A stretch of DNA of 64,000 bases from Candidatus Leptofilum proximum (GCA_016710325.1 JADJXK010000001.1:434001-498000), one strand, 5' to 3'. Numbered from the stretch's first letter, positions 44,429-53,153 are shown. Notes: a model not told the origin generated them from the sequence alone. Made by a program: numbers and translations.

Positions 44429-44962
44429 ATGAAAGTTGACTGGAGAGCAAGCACGTGGAAGCAATTTGGGGCTGCTATCGACACGCTAAGCGATGCGATA
44501 CAGTTATGCCCTGAGCAACTTTGGACTGTCGCCGTGTATGAAGACCCAGATGAGGAACGGTATGGCCAGTTTTGGTATATTGCTTACCACACCCTAAGCT
44601 GGCTGAACCTGTTCCTGAATGGACGTAGGGAAGGCTTTACCCAACCACCTCCTTTTATTGTGGGCAAACTGCCTGAGCATCCTTACACAAAAGAACAAAT
44701 CCTTGGCTATTTGAGTACCTGCCGCGAAAAGTGCCAATCGACGATTGAAGCGCTAACAGACGAAAGAGCTCAAGAACGCTGCGTATTCCAGTGGATGGAA
44801 CCTACTTTCTTGGAACTTCAACTGTACTGTATGCGTCATGTTCAGGAACACGCTGCCCAGTTGAGTTTAGTGCTTGGGCAGCATGGCGTGACGGGCATGG
44901 ACTGGATAGCCAGTGCGAGAAGCGAAAATTATTCACTAACCGCAAAATTCATGGAGAAATAA
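44429..44962 (+). CDS. DinB-family protein (array gene 3)
   Basis: This 177-residue protein has the DinB-like four-helix bundle with its metal-binding His residues: YHTLSWLNLF, then RHVQEHAAQLSLVLGQHG near the end. Family members include thiol-dependent enzymes and damage-induced proteins. GGAGG precedes the ATG at 44429. Four bases separate it from the YciI gene. Confidence 0.82.
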   Translation: MKVDWRASTWKQFGAAIDTLSDAIQLCPEQLWTVAVYEDPDEERYGQFWYIAYHTLSWLNLFLNGRREGFTQPPPFIVGKLPEHPYTKEQILGYLSTCREKCQSTIEALTDERAQERCVFQWMEPTFLELQLYCMRHVQEHAAQLSLVLGQHGVTGMDWIASARSENYSLTAKFMEK

Positions 44963-44966
44963 GATT

Positions 44967-45305
44967 ATGAAGTATCTAATTTCATTCCCCAGTGCTGCAA
45001 TGAATGTACCCGACAGTGAGTGGGAGGCGGTGGAGCGAGACTCTCATGCCGTGATACGCGAGGCGAAAGAAGCGGGCGTCTACGTTTTTGGCGGGGGTAT
45101 TGATGAAACAGTACCGCCCGTTCTCGTATCGGCCAATGGCTCAGTGGCTGAGGGAGGCTACCCGTGGGCGCCGCCGCTCAATGGTGGCTTCACCGTCCTT
45201 GAGCTGCCTTCAAGGGAGGAGGCCGTCGCCTGGGCCGCACGGCTCGCGAAAGCGTGTCGCTGTGATCAGGAGCTTCGCGTATTCGGGTTTGATCCAGAGT
45301 CGTAA
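44967..45305 (+). CDS. YciI/YCII-related protein (array gene 4)
   Basis: This 112-residue protein is of the YCII (DGPF) family: a ferredoxin-like fold starting MKYLISFPSAAMNVP, with GGFTVLELPSREEAVAWAARL as the typical late signature. These are often found in accessory gene sets and fused to sigma factors. Function is mostly unknown. Confidence 0.82.
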   Translation: MKYLISFPSAAMNVPDSEWEAVERDSHAVIREAKEAGVYVFGGGIDETVPPVLVSANGSVAEGGYPWAPPLNGGFTVLELPSREEAVAWAARLAKACRCDQELRVFGFDPES

Positions 45306-45318
45306 GGTAGGAGTAGTT

Positions 45319-45810
45319 ATGAAATACACCGTATCGATCGAGATCGCCATGCCGCTAGAGGAGGTGGCCCAGCTGCTCGCCGACCCGGCACATCTGCCGA
45401 AGTGGCTGCGGGGTCTGGTGCTGCACGAACCGCTGAGTGGGGTGCACGGGCACGTCGGTACCCGGTCGCGGGTCGTGATGCAGATGGGGCAGCAGAAGTT
45501 CGAGGCCATCGAGACCATCACGCGCCGGGAACCGACAGACCTAAGTAGGATCCCGAAAGGGAGCGTCGTTCACTTCGAACGCGAGATCGTCAGCGAGGGC
45601 ATGTGGAGTGCCGTGCGCGACAGGCTGACCGAAGCCGGACCGGATTCGACGCTCTGGGTGAGCGAGAATGAATACCGCTTCAGCGGCTTGCTGATGCGGC
45701 TGGTGGGACTCCTGATGCCCGGCACATTCCGCAAGCAGTCGCAGCAGCACATGCAGGAGTTCAAAGCGTTCGCCGAGCAGGGAAAGGATGTCCGCGAAGC
45801 AAAGGACTGA
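45319..45810 (+). CDS. SRPBCC-family protein (array gene 5)
   Basis: This 163-residue START/polyketide-cyclase-like protein begins MKYTVSIEIAMPLEEVAQLLADP and has a C-terminal long helix (FRKQSQQHMQEFKAFAEQG). Proteins of this fold bind hydrophobic ligands. AGGAG eight bases before the ATG. Third gene of one transcription unit in the array. Confidence 0.85.
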   Translation: MKYTVSIEIAMPLEEVAQLLADPAHLPKWLRGLVLHEPLSGVHGHVGTRSRVVMQMGQQKFEAIETITRREPTDLSRIPKGSVVHFEREIVSEGMWSAVRDRLTEAGPDSTLWVSENEYRFSGLLMRLVGLLMPGTFRKQSQQHMQEFKAFAEQGKDVREAKD

Positions 45811-46135
45811 TCGACTGTAGCCGACGGAGCTGGCGCATATCCCGGCTCGCGCAGGCCATCGCGAACTTCAGGCACCAAGCAAAGAAAGAAGCCCGTTGGA
45901 TATGATTTCCAACGGGCTTTTGCTTTAGATCGCGTAAAGGTAAGTGGAAACAATTCGGCCGTTTCCATCTGTAACTGGCTAAAAGCTGTGCCTGCCGTGT
46001 CACCCACTACCCCATCCGGTATAATTGGCATTTGCAAACAGCAGCGTGGCAGCGCACACCTGCGCCGACGCCATGCCGCAGCCGAGTAAGATTTTTCGCT
46101 TTCTGAAAGCCTGTTCAAAGCAAGTGGAGTTAATC
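45811..46135 (+). repeat. Cassette spacer R3 with terminator, promoter and imperfect hairpin
   Basis: A terminator lies at 45889-45921. A promoter follows: -35 GTGTCA (45997-46002), 17 bases, -10 TATAAT (46020-46025). An imperfect hairpin occupies 46040-46083 (AGCAGCGTGGC against GCCATGCCGCAGCC, longer loop part). Leader TTTTTCGCTTTCTGAA and TGGAG precede the next ATG. Order and spacing match R1 and R2. Confidence 0.75.
45889..45921 (+). terminator. Terminator in spacer R3
   Basis: AAGCCCGTTGGA and TCCAACGGGCTT pair perfectly and T's follow. The same stem occurs at 48038-48072, at the right end of the array. Confidence 0.88.
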
Positions 46136-46891
46136 ATGGTGGATTACATTATGCCCGTAGAATCCAGATTGACGGGTTTCAAATATTATATTGAACACGC
46201 AGAACAAATTTTTCAGCAAAGAGAAACAGATCTAAATGCTCTCATTCAAACATCTAAGGAAAAGGGTGAAGATCCTATGGAATGGTGGGCGGATGATTAT
46301 TGGTTGCATACTGAAACGAATTTGATGAGGATGTCAATATTTCTTAGTTTGTATGCTTTCTTAGAGTTGATTTTAGAAGAGCTTTGTCGCCTTCAACAGA
46401 TAGAACATCAACTTGCGTTAAAATCTACCGATCTTAGCGGACTTGGAATAGAGCGATCCAAGAATTATTTAAAAAAGGTAGTTGGTGTTGATTTCGCATT
46501 TGGTGGCAAAGAATGGAATGAAATAAAAAATTATCAAAAGTTGCGTAACCATTTTGCACACCAAGGATTGAGATTAGTAAAAAATCCTGAGAAACTTACT
46601 GATTTGGAAAAATTCATACGAGATCATTCCGAATTGCATCATAATTTTTTCTCTGAATCTGAAACAACTTTTACTGGAGATCAACTAAAAACATTTGAAG
46701 CATTCAAGGACTTTGAGGATTTACCCTATTTACCAAGTTTTTTAGGACACGATAATTCCCGTTATGGTGGTATGGATATGTATGGTGATGATATTGAGAT
46801 AAAAGGTCGTTTTTGTGAAGTGGTAATAGAGACCATTCATTTGTTTTGGACGCAATTGATTCAAAGCGTGCAACGTACACATGCTTCTTAA
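46136..46891 (+). CDS. HEPN-like protein (array gene 6)
   Basis: This 251-residue, mostly helical protein has a central segment with LRNHFAHQG, which fits the R-N-x3-H motif of HEPN ribonuclease-like domains. Such domains occur in toxins and defence proteins. AT-rich composition and no ACGGCCGT suggest foreign origin. The ATG at 46136 follows the conserved leader. No antitoxin-like partner is adjacent. HEPN assignment rests on one motif and helix content. Confidence 0.6.
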   Translation: MVDYIMPVESRLTGFKYYIEHAEQIFQQRETDLNALIQTSKEKGEDPMEWWADDYWLHTETNLMRMSIFLSLYAFLELILEELCRLQQIEHQLALKSTDLSGLGIERSKNYLKKVVGVDFAFGGKEWNEIKNYQKLRNHFAHQGLRLVKNPEKLTDLEKFIRDHSELHHNFFSESETTFTGDQLKTFEAFKDFEDLPYLPSFLGHDNSRYGGMDMYGDDIEIKGRFCEVVIETIHLFWTQLIQSVQRTHAS

Positions 46892-46915
46892 CATTGATAA
46901 GTTCAGGCAGCGAAT

Positions 46916-46959
46916 GGCGGCGTGGTTTGCGTAAGTTGCACCAACGCTAAACCGCAGCC
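46916..46959 (+). repeat. Cassette hairpin R4
   Basis: GGCGGCGTGGTTTGCGT pairs imperfectly with AACGCTAAACCGCAGCC around a ten-base loop. It starts 24 bases after the HEPN gene stop, has no promoter like R1-R3, and is followed by the leader TTCGTTTTTCAAAGACTGTG and GGAGCG before the next ATG. Confidence 0.72.
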
Positions 46960-47002
46960 GGGCTAGACTATTCGTTTTTCAAAGACTGTGCTGGAGCGAG
47001 CA

Positions 47003-47983
47003 ATGTTCGATACTAATAAGCCATTTTGGGAAATTTCAGAAAAAATATTTCTTCCCTATCTTGAAACATCGATTTGTGCTAGACCGTTTCAACTCTATGG
47101 AGATTTTAGTAAAGCGATATTCTCTAATCCTGCATTTGAACTATCTAATATTTACTTTATTGCTGAAAATACGAAAGTAAGGTTTATTCCCGAGAAAACG
47201 ACTGTTCATAGGAATGGCAAGATCAAATTTGCGCTTCAAGTTGCTAATAAATATTCGATAACACATAAGATGGACCTGGCAAGATTGTTACTTGGTGATG
47301 AAATGCCTCAACGCTTTAAATCAACAATTGCAGGTGTGAAAAACCTTGACCATTTTCGTAAAAAGCTTAACAAATGGTATTCCTCGACAACGACGGGTAT
47401 TTCAATAAATAAAGGTAAATCCACGGAAAATTATGTAGTTCTCGATCTTTATACAAGTAACATGGATGCCGAATTACCCCCGATATTTCCCCACGATTTA
47501 ATAGATTTGCAAAAAATAAAAATTGAAGGGTTTCCGAAAATTTTGTATATTGGTAAATCTCTCCAAATAAAAAACCGCACTTCTAATCATGCCAAGATTC
47601 AAAGAGCGCTATCAGAAGTGGCGGACAATAAAGATATATTTGTTAATTTCATCAAATTTTCCGCCAAGAAACTTATTATGAATAGTCCAAATGACTTTAT
47701 TCAAACATTGAAAGAGCCTGAGGCTGATTACATCGAAAAAGAAGGTTTAATAAATTTAGTTGAGATGTCACTAATAAACTATTTCAAACCGATTTACAAT
47801 TCTAATTTTGTAGAATCGGATATTCCATCAAATAAACAAGTGGAAAATCTGTTAGTAGCAAATGGTTTTTCTCAAATGGTGTGTGAAATCAACTTTGAGG
47901 CAGAGTCCTGTTTTTTCGGTTCGGATCACATTAGCCCAAGCTTCAAACACATATTAATGTATCAGTTGAGTAATAAAAGCTGA
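47003..47983 (+). CDS. GIY-YIG-like nuclease-domain protein (array gene 7)
   Basis: This 326-residue, AT-rich gene product has an unrecognised N-terminal region (1-150). A C-terminal domain shows ILYIGKSLQIKNRTSNH (YIG with conserved Arg and His) and later NLVEMSLINYFKPIYN (the Glu and Asn of GIY-YIG nucleases). The GIY half is less clear, perhaps YVVLDLYTS. GGAGCG of the cassette leader sets the start at 47003. A DNA-cutting or defence role is possible. Confidence 0.6.
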   Translation: MFDTNKPFWEISEKIFLPYLETSICARPFQLYGDFSKAIFSNPAFELSNIYFIAENTKVRFIPEKTTVHRNGKIKFALQVANKYSITHKMDLARLLLGDEMPQRFKSTIAGVKNLDHFRKKLNKWYSSTTTGISINKGKSTENYVVLDLYTSNMDAELPPIFPHDLIDLQKIKIEGFPKILYIGKSLQIKNRTSNHAKIQRALSEVADNKDIFVNFIKFSAKKLIMNSPNDFIQTLKEPEADYIEKEGLINLVEMSLINYFKPIYNSNFVESDIPSNKQVENLLVANGFSQMVCEINFEAESCFFGSDHISPSFKHILMYQLSNKS

Positions 47984-48037
47984 GGCCTTCCCAACCAAAA
48001 GTTACTCTAAAAATTGCCGAGGCCTTTCTCTCAAGAA

Positions 48038-48072
48038 AAAAGCCCGTTGGATTGTTATTCCAACGGGCTTTT
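48038..48072 (+). terminator. Terminator at the right end of the array
   Basis: AAAAGCCCGTTGGA and TCCAACGGGCTTTT form a strong stem with A's before and T's after, so it can serve both the array and convergent htpG. Same stem as at 45889. Confidence 0.88.
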
Positions 48073-48098
48073 AGGTTTATTAAATTGTGAAAAACCGT

Positions 48099-50000
48099 CT
48101 ACGATTGGTCCGCCTGGGCGGCAGCCAGGGTGAGGAGCTGCTGGATGCGCGGCAGGATGTCGGCGGGGTTGGGGTGCAGCCCTTCCTGGATGAGGGCGCT
48201 GTCGTACAGCTGCTCGATCCCCAGGTTGATGAGCGCGTTGTCTGGCTGGTTGGCCACTAAATGAGCCAGATGAGCTACCAGCGGATGGCTGCGGTTCACT
48301 TCCAGGATGCGCTTGGGCACTTCGTAATCCTGGTTGAGCAGGCGCTGGATACGATCCATCTCCCGGTTCGGCGCATCGGCCGGGGAAACCAGGCGCACGG
48401 GGCTGTTCTTCAGCACCTTGGAAGCGCGTACTTCCAGCACTTTGTCGCCCAACGTCGTCACGCAACGGCCGATAAATTGATTGAACTCCTTCTCCGGCAG
48501 GGCCGCTTCGCTCTCTTCTTCTTTGGCCTCCTCTGCCGTCTCCGGCAGCTCAATGTCCGCGTCGTCGATGTTTTTGAACGGCGTTTCTTTGTACTCCATC
48601 AGACCAGGGGCAATCAGCACGTCCAGCGGATCGACCCAGTAGAGCACTTCCAGGTCGCGGGCTTTGAACGGGTCCAGGTGCGGGCTGTTGGCCACGGAGG
48701 AAACGGAATCCCCGGTGACGTAGTAAATTTCCTTCTGCGACTCCGGTTTACGCTCCAGGTAGGCATCCAGCGAGGTGAGTTCGCCGTTGGATTTGGAGGT
48801 GTGGTAGCGGAAGAAGGGCAGCACGTCCTCTTTGGCGGTGGGGTCGATGGCGGTGCCTTCTTTGAAGTAACGGCCGTATTCCCCCCAAAACTGCTTGTAC
48901 TTGTCCGGCTCACTTTCCGACAACTTCTTCAACTCACGCAGCACGCGCCCCTTGATCATCTTGCCCAGCTGGCGCATCAGGCGGTTGTTCTGCACCGTCT
49001 CGCGGCTCACGTTCAGCGGCAAATCTTCTGAATCCACCACGCCATCGACAAATTCCAGCCACTTGGGCAGCAAATCGGTGCAGTATTCCTGGATGAGCAC
49101 GTTATGCGAGTAAAGCATCACACCTGGGTCCTTGCGGGTGGTCAGGATGCCCTTTTCCCGCTTGGCGGGGATAAAGAGCAGCGCCCGCACGTTAACCGGC
49201 GCATCGGAGCTAAAGTGGATGGTGAGCAGCGGCTCCTCAAAATCCATCGTCATCTGGCGGTAGAAGTTGGCGTAATCCTCCTGCGTCACATCAGACGGCT
49301 GCTTGCGCCACAGCGGCGTTTGCTGGTTGGCCTGCTCGCCATCCACGTAGATGGGGTAGCGCACAAAGTCGGAATGTTTCTTGATGATCTGCTTCAGCTT
49401 CCAGGGGCTGGCCAGGTCGGCGGCGTCTTTTTTGAGGGTGATGTGCATTTCCGTGCCACGATCTTCTTTTTCAGCCGGTTCAATGTGGAACTCATCGCTG
49501 CCATCAGAAATCCAGGCGGCGGCTTTGGCCCGCTTCTTGTAGCTGCGCGACACCACACGCACCTCGTCGGCCACCATAAACACGGAGTAGAAACCGACGC
49601 CAAACTGCCCAATCACGTCATTGGGGTCAAGCTCTTTGTTGTCGCTAACCCTGTCCAAAAATTCACGCGCGCCAGACTGGGCGATGGTGCCCAGGTTGGT
49701 GATCAGCTCCTCACGCGTCATGCCGATGCCCGTGTCTTTGATGATGATCTTCTTGGGTTCGCCCTCAGCCACCTCGGGGATTTCGATGTGGATGGCCAGC
49801 TCGGCGTCGGGGTCAAGCACGTCGCGGTTGGTGAGCATTTCAAAATGGAGCCGCGTCAGGGCGTCGGAGGCGTTGGAGATAAGTTCGCGCAGGAAGATGT
49901 CCTGCTCTTTGTAGAGGGAGTGGACGAGGATTTGCAGCAGCTGCTTCACCTCGGCCTTAAAGCGATAATCGGCGGTTGGGGTTTGTTCAGCAGTTGTCAT
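48099..50000 (-). CDS. htpG: Molecular chaperone HtpG (Hsp90)
   Basis: This 633-residue Hsp90 has the N-terminal ATPase domain (LISNASDALTRLHFE, IKDTGIGMTREEL, FGVGFYSVFMVAD), a middle domain (residues about 230-430, with NVSRETVQNNRLMR) and a C-terminal dimerisation domain. Full length. It folds and remodels client proteins with DnaK. Start supported by AAGGAG. Confidence 0.97.
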   Translation of the reverse strand: MTTAEQTPTADYRFKAEVKQLLQILVHSLYKEQDIFLRELISNASDALTRLHFEMLTNRDVLDPDAELAIHIEIPEVAEGEPKKIIIKDTGIGMTREELITNLGTIAQSGAREFLDRVSDNKELDPNDVIGQFGVGFYSVFMVADEVRVVSRSYKKRAKAAAWISDGSDEFHIEPAEKEDRGTEMHITLKKDAADLASPWKLKQIIKKHSDFVRYPIYVDGEQANQQTPLWRKQPSDVTQEDYANFYRQMTMDFEEPLLTIHFSSDAPVNVRALLFIPAKREKGILTTRKDPGVMLYSHNVLIQEYCTDLLPKWLEFVDGVVDSEDLPLNVSRETVQNNRLMRQLGKMIKGRVLRELKKLSESEPDKYKQFWGEYGRYFKEGTAIDPTAKEDVLPFFRYHTSKSNGELTSLDAYLERKPESQKEIYYVTGDSVSSVANSPHLDPFKARDLEVLYWVDPLDVLIAPGLMEYKETPFKNIDDADIELPETAEEAKEEESEAALPEKEFNQFIGRCVTTLGDKVLEVRASKVLKNSPVRLVSPADAPNREMDRIQRLLNQDYEVPKRILEVNRSHPLVAHLAHLVANQPDNALINLGIEQLYDSALIQEGLHPNPADILPRIQQLLTLAAAQADQS

Positions 50001-50020
50001 TTGGCATTCTCCTTCTTATA

Positions 50021-50087
50021 AATCCACAGATTTCATAGATGGCACAGATAAGAACTAAAATCTGCGTAATCTGTGAAATCTGTGGAT
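50021..50087. repeat. Intergenic inverted repeat upstream of htpG
   Basis: AATCCACAGATTTCA and TGAAATCTGTGGAT are inverted repeats about 40 bases apart, with inner ACAGAT/ATCTG words that extend the pairing. Typical non-coding dispersed repeat; could also influence htpG transcription. Confidence 0.6.
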
Positions 50088-50259
50088 ATTATTTTGTGAA
50101 ATTGTTGGTGGTTGGGTTCCGATGGCTGGTGGGCCGGGAACGGCCGTTATCATACCCCGATTCCGTTAGACATGCATAAGATCAAACGTTGACGGCCGCA
50201 GCAAATCCAGTAAGATGGAACTGATTTCCAAAACCAAGCCACAACTTAAGGAGCAGCAC

Positions 50260-50646
50260 ATGAGCAGAGTATCATTGCAAGACACGATCAGCGGCTACTT
50301 TGCCGCCATTCGCGCCATGGATGAGGCGGCGTTTACGGCCGTTTTTGCCGAGGACGCCGAAAGCCACGATCCGGTTGGCGCGCCGCCGTTTAGCGGCCAC
50401 GATGGCCTGCGCAAATTTTTCGGCGGCATCAAAGCGACTTTTAATGAGCTGAACATGCGGGAAACGGCCGTTTACATCAACAAAAACGAAGCGGCCGTGC
50501 ACTGGCAGGCCGATGGCGTGGGCAAAAATGGCAAAAAGACCCGCTTTTCCGGCATTAACCTGTTTTGCTTCAACCCCAACGGGCAAATTAGCAACATTCG
50601 CGCCTACTGGGATCCCCGTGCCATGATGGCCCAGCTTAAAGAGTGA
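50260..50646 (+). CDS. SnoaL-like (NTF2-fold) protein
   Basis: This 128-residue cone-fold protein of the SnoaL/ketosteroid-isomerase superfamily has the helix start YFAAIRAMDEAAFTAVFAEDAESHDP, then GHDGLRKFFGG and a C-terminal strand FNPNGQISNIRAYWDP. Its ligand or reaction is unknown. AAGGAG sets the start. Two ACGGCCGT copies lie in the gene (50336, 50463). Confidence 0.87.
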   Translation: MSRVSLQDTISGYFAAIRAMDEAAFTAVFAEDAESHDPVGAPPFSGHDGLRKFFGGIKATFNELNMRETAVYINKNEAAVHWQADGVGKNGKKTRFSGINLFCFNPNGQISNIRAYWDPRAMMAQLKE

Positions 50647-50654
50647 AATATCTA

Positions 50655-50712
50655 GCCACGAATTTCGCGAATTAGCGCGAAGAAAATTCGTGAAATTCGC
50701 GTTATTCGCGGC
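50655..50712. repeat. Inverted repeat GCCACGAATTTCGCG...
   Basis: GCCACGAATTTCGCGAATTA and an inverted partner ending TTATTCGCGGC form a hairpin between two convergent genes; likely transcription end signal or dispersed repeat. Confidence 0.6.
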
Positions 50713-50727
50713 AAATCTCTTAGACTG

Positions 50728-51906
50728 CTAGCGGCGCAGGATGAGGGCCAGCAGGCCAAAGCTGCCCACCACCAGCAGCAGCCACAGGCCATTTTCGGTG
50801 AGGAAAGTAAGCCAGGCGGGTTGCGGTGCCTGGGCATCGAGCCAGGTCACTTCAAGGTCCACCAGCGACATGTCCAGCGTTTGTGTCAGACCCACCTCGC
50901 AGCTGGTGCCGGAGAGGTAGATGCTGCCCAACTGGCGCAGCGCCTGGTCGCCAAACTGAGCCTGGATGGTGCGCAGCAGCGACACGCTTTGCGCCAGCGC
51001 CAGGTCCGCCTGGTCTGGCTCCTGGGGAAAGTTGGTGCAGAGCTGCAGGAGAGGCAGCGTCTCGTTATTGGCCACGGCCGTTGCCACCAACTCATCCCGC
51101 GCCGCATCCAGTCCAGCCGACAAGAGGGCAATGCCTTCCTCGTACCAATATGGCAGCACCGCCGTTGGCTCCAGCTGGTGCAGGCGCAGGTGGGTCAGCG
51201 CGTGGGGAATGGATTGGCGCAGTTCGGCGGCAGCGGTGACGGGATTAACGGCCGTCACCAGCAGCACGCCCAAATCGGGATCGGTGTGGCCATCGACCAC
51301 ATCCTGCCCGGCCAGCCGCAGCCCAGCGCGCAAATCCCCGGTGGAAGGGTAAATGTAGACGTTGAGGGGGGAAACGGCCGTTGGCGGCAAAATGGCGTCC
51401 AGCGTCTGGCGGCTTCCCTGCACAATGTCCCAGGCCGTCTGGCCCAGGGTCTCGTCGTTGCCCGTCCAATATACCGTCACGTCCTCAACGGCCAGGGTAC
51501 GCCAGGCAAAACGGTCGTCGCGGTAAGTGATGCTGGCCTCGGGCACCTGGGTGGTTTGCCCACCGGCGGTGCTAATCACCCACCAGTAGCGCACTTCGGC
51601 AAATGGCGGCAGCGTCACCATCTCGCGCTCCAAATGGTAGCTGGCCGAAAGCTGGCCTGGCTCCCCTGGCATCATGGTCGCTTTGGCGGTGAACGGCGTG
51701 GGCGAGTCACCCACCACCAGGAACAGCTCCACCTGCTCTACCGTGCTGGAGATCGGCCCAGTGAGGTAAAACGTGATCCCCTGGCCAAAGGTGACCTCCG
51801 CCCGGCTGGTCAGATCATTGGCTTGGGCCAGGGCGGTGGGAGATACGGCCGTACCCCACCCCACAACCAACCACACACCCACCAGCCACAAAATCCATTG
51901 TTTCAT
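50728..51906 (-). CDS. Peptidase-MA-like surface protein with altered zinc motif
   Basis: This 392-residue protein has a signal peptide (ILWLVGVWLVVGWG), a beta-rich domain (about 30-170), a gluzincin-like domain (about 175-320) and a C-terminal helix followed by RR. In peptidase MA families HExxH is followed by an EG(x)A helix. Here the sequence is IPHALTHLRL followed by YWYEEGIALL, so the catalytic Glu of HExxH is Ala (codon GCG in place of GAG). It may bind metal but not cut peptides. The ATG at 51906 gives the signal peptide; an in-frame ATG 21 codons upstream is less likely. Confidence 0.72.
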   Translation of the reverse strand: MKQWILWLVGVWLVVGWGTAVSPTALAQANDLTSRAEVTFGQGITFYLTGPISSTVEQVELFLVVGDSPTPFTAKATMMPGEPGQLSASYHLEREMVTLPPFAEVRYWWVISTAGGQTTQVPEASITYRDDRFAWRTLAVEDVTVYWTGNDETLGQTAWDIVQGSRQTLDAILPPTAVSPLNVYIYPSTGDLRAGLRLAGQDVVDGHTDPDLGVLLVTAVNPVTAAAELRQSIPHALTHLRLHQLEPTAVLPYWYEEGIALLSAGLDAARDELVATAVANNETLPLLQLCTNFPQEPDQADLALAQSVSLLRTIQAQFGDQALRQLGSIYLSGTSCEVGLTQTLDMSLVDLEVTWLDAQAPQPAWLTFLTENGLWLLLVVGSFGLLALILRR

Positions 51907-52025
51907 GCCAAAATTGTACCCTGGCCGCCAGGTAAAAGTAAGTGTTCCCAACAGATCATCGTGATTCAATATACCATATCCAAAACCTCTGCGCCCTCTG
52001 CGCCTCCGCGGTAAAAAATAAGGTG

Positions 52026-52937
52026 TTACAAATTCAAAAGCGTAATCGCCGTGGCAATTGTCAGCGGGCTGAGCAGCGTCGAGACCAGCACAATGCTGGT
52101 GACGGCCGGGGGATCCAGGTCAAACTCAGTGGCCAGGATGATGGTGAACACCGCAGGCGGCATGCTGGCCTCGATGATCGAGGTGGAGCGGCCCAGCCCA
52201 GTCAGCCCCAGCAGCGTGGCCACCAGCAGCCCCAGCAGCGGCCCGCCCACCAGGCGAATGAGCATGGCCGGAACCGCCAGGCGCCAGGAAGCCACCGTCC
52301 GCAAATCGGCCAGCTGCATGCCCAACACCAGCAGCATCACCGGGATGGCCCCTGCACCCGCCACCTCGATGCCGCGCAGCAGCGGCGCGGGAATGGGAAT
52401 ATGAAAGGAGTACACCACCACGGCCGAAACGGCCGCATACACCGCCGGAAAACGCAGCAGTCGGCCCAGCGCCTCACGCCAGGGCATCTCCCCCATCGAC
52501 GAAATAAAAATGCCGAGTGTATAAAGCATGACGGTGCTGGTCGTGTAGTACACCACGGCGCGGGCCAGTCCCGGATCGCCATAACGCAGCTGGTTGAGCG
52601 TCAGGCCGTAGTTGCCGCCGTTGACAAACATCACCACCACCAGCAGGGCGATTGTTTCGGTGCGGCCCAGGCGCAGCAGCAGCGCCGCCACGTAAGCCAC
52701 GGCGCCCATGAGCAGCACGTTGATCACGGTAAACAGAGCCAGGCTCACCAGCTCATCGCCGGGCAGCTGGGAGCCAACCAGCGAAGAAAACACCAGGCAG
52801 GGGCTGAGCACATTGAGCACGATGGTAGAGAGCGGTTTTTTCTCGATGCCAATCCAGCGCTGTAAGGCATAGCCAAAGGCGGCTACGATGAAGATGGGGA
52901 GGATGTTTTGGGTGAGAACCAGAATGATGTCGGCCAT
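52026..52937 (-). CDS. AEC-family transporter
   Basis: This 303-residue protein has ten predicted helices of the auxin efflux carrier/malate permease family. ILPIFIVAAFGYALQR and the MLLVLGMQLA central motif are characteristic. It likely moves a small organic anion; substrate unknown. Confidence 0.9.
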   Translation of the reverse strand: MADIILVLTQNILPIFIVAAFGYALQRWIGIEKKPLSTIVLNVLSPCLVFSSLVGSQLPGDELVSLALFTVINVLLMGAVAYVAALLLRLGRTETIALLVVVMFVNGGNYGLTLNQLRYGDPGLARAVVYYTTSTVMLYTLGIFISSMGEMPWREALGRLLRFPAVYAAVSAVVVYSFHIPIPAPLLRGIEVAGAGAIPVMLLVLGMQLADLRTVASWRLAVPAMLIRLVGGPLLGLLVATLLGLTGLGRSTSIIEASMPPAVFTIILATEFDLDPPAVTSIVLVSTLLSPLTIATAITLLNL

Positions 52938-53153
52938 GAATTCAATGTACCCTGTCCTGAAAATGGAAGCGAGTTGCCCGAATTAACACGACTTTGCGTA
53001 AATGAGCGACCATTCGCTGCCTTGGTTCCATCTGATGCGGTGCGCCAACGCACGTGTTGAATTTGCCAAAAAAAAGAACGGCCGTTGCGTTGTGTGGCAA
53101 ACGGCCGTTCCCTCACTTGCACCTGAACCGTGCAATTTTATACAGGCCAGGGA

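Noticed and set aside
42557..48072. Classical integron with attC sites
   Set aside because: No integrase gene is in the window and the hairpins lack the RYYYAAC/GTTRRRY boxes, so only 'attC-like' is justified.
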